DNA of 64,000 nt from Butyricicoccus porcorum (lineage in GTDB: Bacteria; Bacillota; Clostridia; Oscillospirales; Butyricicoccaceae): the NCBI RefSeq assembly GCF_002157465.1, contig NZ_NHOC01000005.1, forward strand, positions 319,134-383,133, read 5' to 3'. The notes beneath the pieces are model-generated. The model saw only the letters and a program-made list of their open reading frames with translations. It searched no databases and was not told the origin of the DNA. The position numbers were made by a program, and so were the translations under genes. This document shows positions 61,382 through 64,000 of the stretch, in pieces. Every line of letters starts with the position of its first letter. Position 1 is the first letter of the stretch.

Positions 61382-62392
61382 TTATTTTTTATAAAATTCC
61401 GGGACAACGCCGATGTCAATCGGAACGACCTCGCCGGTCTGCTGGCTGGCAACCAGTGCGTCGGCGGTCAGGTTGGCGACAAAGCCATCCCATGCGCTCG
61501 GCCCGTTCATCTCGCCCTTGCGGGTGGAATTGATCCATTCCTGAATTTCGGTGTCATACGCCTCGATGAAGCGCTTCTTCCAGTCGTGACCGATCGGGGT
61601 GGTCAGGCCGCCCGACTTGCGGTAGGTCGGCACTGCGGGGGACGGCAGGTCGATGACGCCTTCCTCGCAGACGATCTGACAGTTGATGTCATAACCGAAG
61701 CGGCAGTTGACGAAGACCTCGACCATGGCGATCAGGCCGGAACGGCACTTGAGGAACATCAGCTGCGGATCCTTCAGATCCGGATGCGTATGCTTGGTCT
61801 GGCGCGGCATCATGATCTGTGCAGACTCGTATTCATCGCCGACGAGCCAGTGCAGCACGTCGATTTCATGGATAGCAGTGTCATAGACTGCCATCGGGGT
61901 GTCGTAATTGGTGCCGACCTCCGGGTTCCAGTGGGTGCACTTGAGGTACAGCGGTGCGCCGAACTCGCCGGATTCCAGCATTTCCTTTACCTGACGGTAG
62001 CCCTTGTCATAGCGGCGCATAAAGCCGACCTGAATGAGGTGCTTTCCGCCCGCGATCTCCGCCTCGACGATGTCCATCGAGTCCTCCGCGGTGGTGGTCA
62101 GCGGCTTCTCACAGAAAACCGGCTTGCCGATCTCAATCGCCTGCATGACAGTTTCCTTATGGGCAAATCCCGGGGTGGTGCAGATGATCGCATCTACATC
62201 GGGGTCATTGACCAGATCCGCGCTGTTGTTGTACACAGTTGCACCGATGGGATCACCCACCTTATGTGCGCCTTCGACAAAAACGTCGGATACAGCAACG
62301 ACCTTACCGCCGGAAAGCTTATTGGTAATGCGGTCAATGTGTTCACGGCCGATCGCGCCGCATCCCACAACGCCGATTCGTAACAGTTCCAT
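61382..62392 (-). CDS. Gfo/Idh/MocA-family oxidoreductase (second inositol dehydrogenase-like)
   Basis: A 336-residue NAD-dependent dehydrogenase. The Rossmann motif is LLRIGVVGCGAIGREHIDR, the Lys-Pro motif is VFCEKPLTTT, and the substrate loop is AVYDTAIHEIDVLHWLVGDE with the Asp/His pair typical of inositol dehydrogenases. It shares only the family fold with the enzyme at 44280, so the substrate may be another inositol isomer. ATG 62392 with GGAGG 8 bp upstream is chosen over upstream in-frame starts. Confidence 0.88.
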   Translation of the reverse strand: MELLRIGVVGCGAIGREHIDRITNKLSGGKVVAVSDVFVEGAHKVGDPIGATVYNNSADLVNDPDVDAIICTTPGFAHKETVMQAIEIGKPVFCEKPLTTTAEDSMDIVEAEIAGGKHLIQVGFMRRYDKGYRQVKEMLESGEFGAPLYLKCTHWNPEVGTNYDTPMAVYDTAIHEIDVLHWLVGDEYESAQIMMPRQTKHTHPDLKDPQLMFLKCRSGLIAMVEVFVNCRFGYDINCQIVCEEGVIDLPSPAVPTYRKSGGLTTPIGHDWKKRFIEAYDTEIQEWINSTRKGEMNGPSAWDGFVANLTADALVASQQTGEVVPIDIGVVPEFYKK

Positions 62393-62550
62393 TGGTTTAG
62401 CCTCCATGTCTCTTCAGTGTCCTTTGCCGGGTGTTATCTGATAGAACCCAACATTCTCCGATAGTATGATTATACGGATTTTGCAGGCACTTTGCAATAC
62501 AGAATCCCACGATTTCCAAAATTCTCCGTCATATTACACAAATTTACCCA

Positions 62551-63414
62551 TCAATTCCTATGTCCGGTGCGTCCCTGTACAACTTTTCGGTAGTCTCTTG
62601 GGGTCATTCCAACGGTTCTGCGGAACAACTCTGTGAAATAATTATAGTTGCTGTAGCCGCACTGTGCCGCCACATGCCGGATGGTCTGGTCGGTGGAGGC
62701 GAGCAGTGTCTGTGCGCGCGCCATGCGGCGGCGGATGATGTACTGCACGGGCGAACAGCCCGCGCTCTCCGCAAACACGCGGTCGAGATGGTACTTGCTC
62801 ACGCCCATCACCTGTGCGATCCCGTCGAGCGTCAGCGGTTCGAGATAATGGCGGTCGAGGTACATGCGTGTGCGCACGCCCAGCTCATAATGTGCCTGCT
62901 CCGCCTGCTCGGCGGCGGTGCGGTGAATGCGCAGCGCGACGGTCACGACCGCCGCAGACAGATAGCTGCAAACCTCCTCACTCGCCGTGCTCGGGTCGAG
63001 TGCCGCCTTTTCCAGCACGGAGAGCAGCGTATCCAGCGCCGCACTGCCTCCGCCCGCGTGCACAACCGGCTGGTCAGAGTGCGCGATAAAGCTGTTTTCC
63101 TCCATACCGCGGCACATCAGCCGCGCAAATCCACAGGAAACGCCGGTCATCGGCTCCTCTCCGACCGAGTGGTAGCTGTGCGGCTCGCCTGCGCCGCACA
63201 GGACAAAATCCCCGGCGGAAAGGGTCTCCTGCCGTCCGTCCACGTTGACGACTCCCTTTCCGGTGCGCACCAGCATCAGCTCCGCGTAGCCCGGATGGGA
63301 ATGCATCTCCTGCCCCGCCGCATTCAGCTCCAGCGGGCAGATATAAATGAGTACCGGCAGGCGGTTGTCCTCAAAACTGCCGCCCGTCATGCCCTGTGCA
63401 ATAAAATCCTGCAT
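62551..63414 (-). CDS. AraC-family transcriptional regulator with cupin sensor
   Basis: A 287-residue regulator. The cupin-type N-terminus contains HSHPGYAELMLVRTGKGVV and GDFVLCGAGEPHSYH, potential metal or ligand site. The C-terminal HTH pair includes LTLDGIAQVMGVSKYHLDRVF and RHVAAQCGYSNYNYFTELFRRTVGMTP (cut). It lies upstream of the second dehydrogenase, in the same direction, 158 bp apart; it could regulate it. Ligand unknown. Confidence 0.9.
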   Translation of the reverse strand: MQDFIAQGMTGGSFEDNRLPVLIYICPLELNAAGQEMHSHPGYAELMLVRTGKGVVNVDGRQETLSAGDFVLCGAGEPHSYHSVGEEPMTGVSCGFARLMCRGMEENSFIAHSDQPVVHAGGGSAALDTLLSVLEKAALDPSTASEEVCSYLSAAVVTVALRIHRTAAEQAEQAHYELGVRTRMYLDRHYLEPLTLDGIAQVMGVSKYHLDRVFAESAGCSPVQYIIRRRMARAQTLLASTDQTIRHVAAQCGYSNYNYFTELFRRTVGMTPRDYRKVVQGRTGHRN

Positions 63415-63596
63415 GGCTGCCTTCCCCTTTCTTCGACATTCTGACAGTATTATACTATATTTCCTGCACCGGACACAACAAACGCCGAATACTGTTCACA
63501 AAACAATCACACAGCAATGATAAAATGAGGACAATATAGGGCGACAGCTTCTGCTCTTCCCTGTTTTTTATCTATTATCCCCTCAGGAGGCCTTTT

Positions 63597-64000
63597 ATGA
63601 TACAAGTGAACGGGCTCACCCGTCGGTACGGCGATATCGCCGCGGTTTCCGATCTCTCGTTCTCCGTCGCGGAGGGCGAAATCATCGGATTCCTCGGTCC
63701 GAACGGCGCGGGAAAAACCACAACCATGAACATGATAACCGGCTGCCTGCGCGCAACAGCCGGTACCGTGACGGTAGACGGCGCGGACATCGAGACCGAT
63801 GCCGACCGCGCGCGCAAAATTATCGGCTACCTGCCGGAAAATCCGCCGTTGTATCCCGACATGACGGTGGACGAATATCTCGAATTTGTCTACAGGCTGA
63901 AAAAATGCCGGCTGCCGCAAAAGGAGCATCTGGACAGCGTTTATGATATGGCAGGACTGTCCGATGTGCGCGGGCGGCTGATCCGCAACCTGTCCAAGGG
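63597..64000 (+). CDS. ABC transporter ATP-binding protein, N-terminal part
   Basis: This gene runs off the window edge; about 134 codons are visible. It starts at ATG 63597 with CAGGAGG 6 bp upstream. Walker A is FLGPNGAGKTTTMNM, the Q-loop region is IGYLPENPPLYPDMTV, and the visible end RNLSKG is the beginning of a LSKG-type signature motif. That signature and the PENPPLY Q-loop are typical of gliding/ABC-2-type (GldA/CcmA-like) exporters. The permease would lie beyond the window. Confidence 0.92.
   Translation, partial: MIQVNGLTRRYGDIAAVSDLSFSVAEGEIIGFLGPNGAGKTTTMNMITGCLRATAGTVTVDGADIETDADRARKIIGYLPENPPLYPDMTVDEYLEFVYRLKKCRLPQKEHLDSVYDMAGLSDVRGRLIRNLSK

Noticed and set aside
63507-63929. 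A 140-codon minus-strand frame at the right end
   Set aside because: It lies opposite the ABC ATPase gene, which has Walker A and a good ribosome site.

Overview
The window is chromosomal DNA (moderately high G+C coding regions, AT-rich intergenic regions) from a spore-forming anaerobe of the class Clostridia. Evidence is a GerA-type germinant receptor, CotJABC spore-coat genes, a six-gene Rnf complex, a reverse rubrerythrin, a glmS ribozyme, a full-length single-chain PurL and a large myo-inositol catabolic region. An Oscillospirales/Butyricicoccaceae-like gut bacterium fits best, but that placement is inference; no rRNA is present to settle it.

Layout. 1-2100: end of a germinant-receptor operon, a hairpin element, and three minus-strand tRNA-Leu genes behind a perfect consensus promoter. 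2190-5830: Rrf2 regulator plus rubrerythrin, two tandem 38-residue hydrophobic peptides, an RCC1 propeller protein and a glyoxalase-fold protein. 5860-9780: gluQ, a NifX-fold protein and ptsI/ptsH, which sit behind a promoter, an RNA antiterminator site and a terminator. 10000-24270: sulfite-reductase-like protein, GH3 hydrolase, HAD phosphatase, DUF5662 and DUF445 genes, ribozyme-controlled glmS, rpe with a hairpin-rich leader, purL and htrA. 24400-28980: two-component system, then an about 950-bp insertion (phage capsid/nuclease fragment and a candidate ncRNA) flanked by copies of a terminator, then a DUF4015 protein. 29020-34300: rnfCDGEAB. 34530-44200: orphan kinase-like ATPase, gap, lipoprotein, two tRNA-Ser, 1-phosphofructokinase, cotJABC, an SPFH/ribbon-helix-helix/YbjQ operon with phased repeats in its promoter, HD, cupin and CpXC proteins. 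44280-63420: inositol region (two IolG-type dehydrogenases, IolE, split transketolase, DeoR regulator, IolB, IolD, sodium symporter, TIM-barrel isomerase, two AraC regulators). It is interrupted by a second terminator-flanked insertion carrying a secreted papain-like protease and a membrane-anchored partner. The window ends in an ABC ATPase.

How the genes work together. The symporter would import inositol; IolG oxidises it, IolE dehydrates it, IolD opens the ring and IolB isomerises the product. IolC and IolJ are absent here. The transketolase pair could connect the resulting triose to the pentose phosphate pool (inference). Rnf would convert reduced ferredoxin into NADH and an ion gradient. 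PtsI/PtsH, GapA and FruK serve sugar uptake and glycolysis.

Most noteworthy: (i) two unrelated cargo insertions each bounded by a 44-55 bp duplication of the upstream gene's own terminator; (ii) a terminator-bearing candidate ncRNA inside one of them; (iii) a RAT/terminator switch ahead of ptsHI whose HPr has Arg in place of regulatory Ser46; (iv) an 11-bp phased triple repeat over the promoter of an SPFH/RHH operon; (v) a 15-bp motif shared between distant inositol promoters; (vi) tandem paralogous small membrane peptides.
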